From contig JABCSP010000139.1 in assembly GCA_018238825.1 (NCBI GenBank), positions 1 to 6,143 of the forward strand: 6,143 bases of DNA. The letters run 5' to 3'. This DNA is from Candidatus Thorarchaeota archaeon. Lineage in GTDB: Archaea; Asgardarchaeota; Thorarchaeia; Thorarchaeales; Thorarchaeaceae. Position numbers and translations under genes: made by a program. Of the stretch, positions 5,169 to 6,143 are shown one piece after another. Numbering within the stretch: position 1 is the first letter of the stretch; every line of letters begins with the position of its first letter. Under the pieces are notes generated by a model. The model did not search any database and was not told the origin of the DNA. It worked only from the letters and a program-made list of their open reading frames with translations.

Positions 5169-6059
5169 TTACCAATCATCCAGACCTAGATTCAATGCTA
5201 TATCATCGAGTACTTCTGTGTCTGATGTAAAATCTGAGAACCGTAATGGAATCTCTATGGATGGATCTAATTTCAATCCTATTTCATAAGTGACCTTGAG
5301 GTGATATGATACACGAATGAGGGTTGATTCAAACGGAAGATGGAATCTCCACTTTTCACCAAACCGCATCTCTTTCCACCTCCCCCAATCATCAGGTTCT
5401 AATTCATAGTCTTTCTCTCTCATTGTCCTTCTGCTAATTGTTTCATGCCACCGACATTTAGTGACTTGCCGTCTTATGATATCGAATCTGACTCGACGCT
5501 TCCGTTTTTCATCTTCAACTTTGAATCTTACAAGTATTCCAGAATCCATCCTTAGAATATTGCTACTGAGTTGAATATGCAGACCATCATCTGATTTTGG
5601 GACAGATTCTACACCTGCGTCCTCTGACAGGTAGGGAGGTCTTATCTGCAATACATGAAACTCCTCCGTAGATTTTGGATCAAGCGCCCAGTCCACCTCC
5701 ACAACTCCTTCAACAGTATGTCTAATGAAACTAGACCATTGCCCATAAGTTGGTGGAAGTCCCCTCGGAAGTAAGAACGAGAATGGAATAGTAGTCGTGC
5801 CTTCTTCTATGGTCCTGCTCTCACTTAGCCGAAATACTCTGGTCATGTGGCACTTTTCATCAATGCTCTTATGTTTGCCAGAACCATATTCTGTTCGTTC
5901 TCTACTTAATGCCTTCAGAACGACTCTGTTGCAGTCAAAGGCCTTGTCAGTTTTAATTACAACTCTTCCTGAGAGTGTGTCTCCTGGAAGAACTCTTTTG
6001 CTGTCAAATTCAATATCTACAGATCTCAATGTTCTCCGCCACTGAGTCTGGTTTTTCAC
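5169..6059 (-). CDS. Arrestin-like (arrestin/Spo0M/Vps26 fold) protein
   Basis: A 296-residue protein with both beta-sandwich lobes of the arrestin fold. N-lobe, about 13-137: a first strand (SVDIEFDS), then VLPGDTLSGRVVI (24-35; P25, G26 and G31 are the usual turn), the strand IPFSFLLP (91-98) followed by PPTYG (102-106), and IRHTVEGVVEVDW (112-124). C-lobe, about 158-275: ILRMDSGILVRFKVED, then HLPFESTLIRVSYHLKV (240-256), and IEIPLRF (268-274). Arrestin-fold proteins act as cytosolic adaptors that bind membrane proteins or cargo in eukaryotes; bacterial Spo0M shares the fold. An acidic, hydrophobic tail (275-296, ending LGLDDW) extends past the fold. There is no signal peptide or membrane helix. 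The start is uncertain: GTG 6059 has a TATA-like T run 25 bp upstream but no ribosome site, while TTG 6029 has GGAG 4 bases before it and begins just before the first strand. The ligand is unknown. Confidence 0.82.
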   Translation of the reverse strand: MKNQTQWRRTLRSVDIEFDSKRVLPGDTLSGRVVIKTDKAFDCNRVVLKALSRERTEYGSGKHKSIDEKCHMTRVFRLSESRTIEEGTTTIPFSFLLPRGLPPTYGQWSSFIRHTVEGVVEVDWALDPKSTEEFHVLQIRPPYLSEDAGVESVPKSDDGLHIQLSSNILRMDSGILVRFKVEDEKRKRRVRFDIIRRQVTKCRWHETISRRTMREKDYELEPDDWGRWKEMRFGEKWRFHLPFESTLIRVSYHLKVTYEIGLKLDPSIEIPLRFSDFTSDTEVLDDIALNLGLDDW

Positions 6060-6077
6060 GAAGCCAAATAGACTTGT

Positions 6078-6088
6078 TGTAAAAAAAA
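6078..6088 (-). promoter_or_regulatory. T-run TATA-like element upstream of the arrestin-like gene
   Basis: Eight Ts followed by ACA on the minus strand, centred about 25 bp before the GTG at 6059, which would again give a leaderless transcript. An alternative element, GTTAATTT at about 6100-6107, would give a short leader. The match to a TATA box is poor. Confidence 0.3.
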
Positions 6089-6113
6089 GAAGTTGTTAGA
6101 AATTAACACTTCC

Positions 6114-6126
6114 CTGCAAAATGTGT
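6114..6126. repeat. Copy 2 of 13-bp upstream element CTGCAAAATGTGT
   Basis: Matches 2371-2383 at 12 of 13 positions, in the same orientation. It lies 55-67 bp upstream of the minus-strand arrestin-like gene. The remaining bases to the window end are A/T-rich, with no gene visible. Confidence 0.3.
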
Positions 6127-6143
6127 CATTTTTAATATCAGGT

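Noticed and set aside
5797..6045. Plus-strand reading frame of 82 codons
   Set aside because: It is antisense to the N-lobe of the arrestin-like gene, which has clear family motifs in the opposite frame.

Overview
This window most likely comes from an archaeon with about 40% GC. No gene has an intron. Four genes have Shine-Dalgarno motifs 5-9 bases before the start codon. Three others have none, but carry an archaeal TATA-like box centred about 25-26 bp before the start codon, which fits leaderless transcripts. A two-lobed arrestin-fold protein and a coiled-coil/zinc-ribbon protein would suit an Asgard archaeon (for example a Thorarchaeia-like lineage), but that placement is inference; nothing here is a phylogenetic marker.

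Layout: the window opens with 170 bp of A/T-rich non-coding DNA (a short GCAA repeat, a perfect 10-bp palindrome and a T-rich stretch). It is followed by a small orphan gene (171-518, +) and a complete class I/II PLP aminotransferase (584-1714, +). Convergent to the aminotransferase is a zinc-binding two-helix membrane protein (1737-2324, -). A 270-bp divergent spacer leads to a TPR protein (2595-3119, +), whose 3' end overlaps by 8 bp the end of a large coiled-coil protein with a C-terminal zinc ribbon (3112-4770, -). A 150-bp divergent promoter region separates that gene from a 63-residue protein (4921-5112, +). A perfect 12-bp inverted repeat lies between that gene and a convergent arrestin-like protein (5169-6059, -).

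Apart from the first two genes, orientation alternates at every step. Almost every gene appears to have its own promoter, so this is not an operon and functional linkage between neighbours is weak. The aminotransferase is the only gene with a clear biochemical role. The TPR, coiled-coil/zinc-ribbon and arrestin-like proteins look like scaffold or protein-interaction modules.

The points most worth following are the arrestin-like protein with its acidic C-terminal tail, and the 63-residue protein. The C-terminal half of the latter matches the spacing of the NHLP (nitrile-hydratase-like leader peptide) motif but has no core peptide after it. I see no CRISPR array, mobile element, rRNA or tRNA, and no clear defence or biosynthetic cluster.
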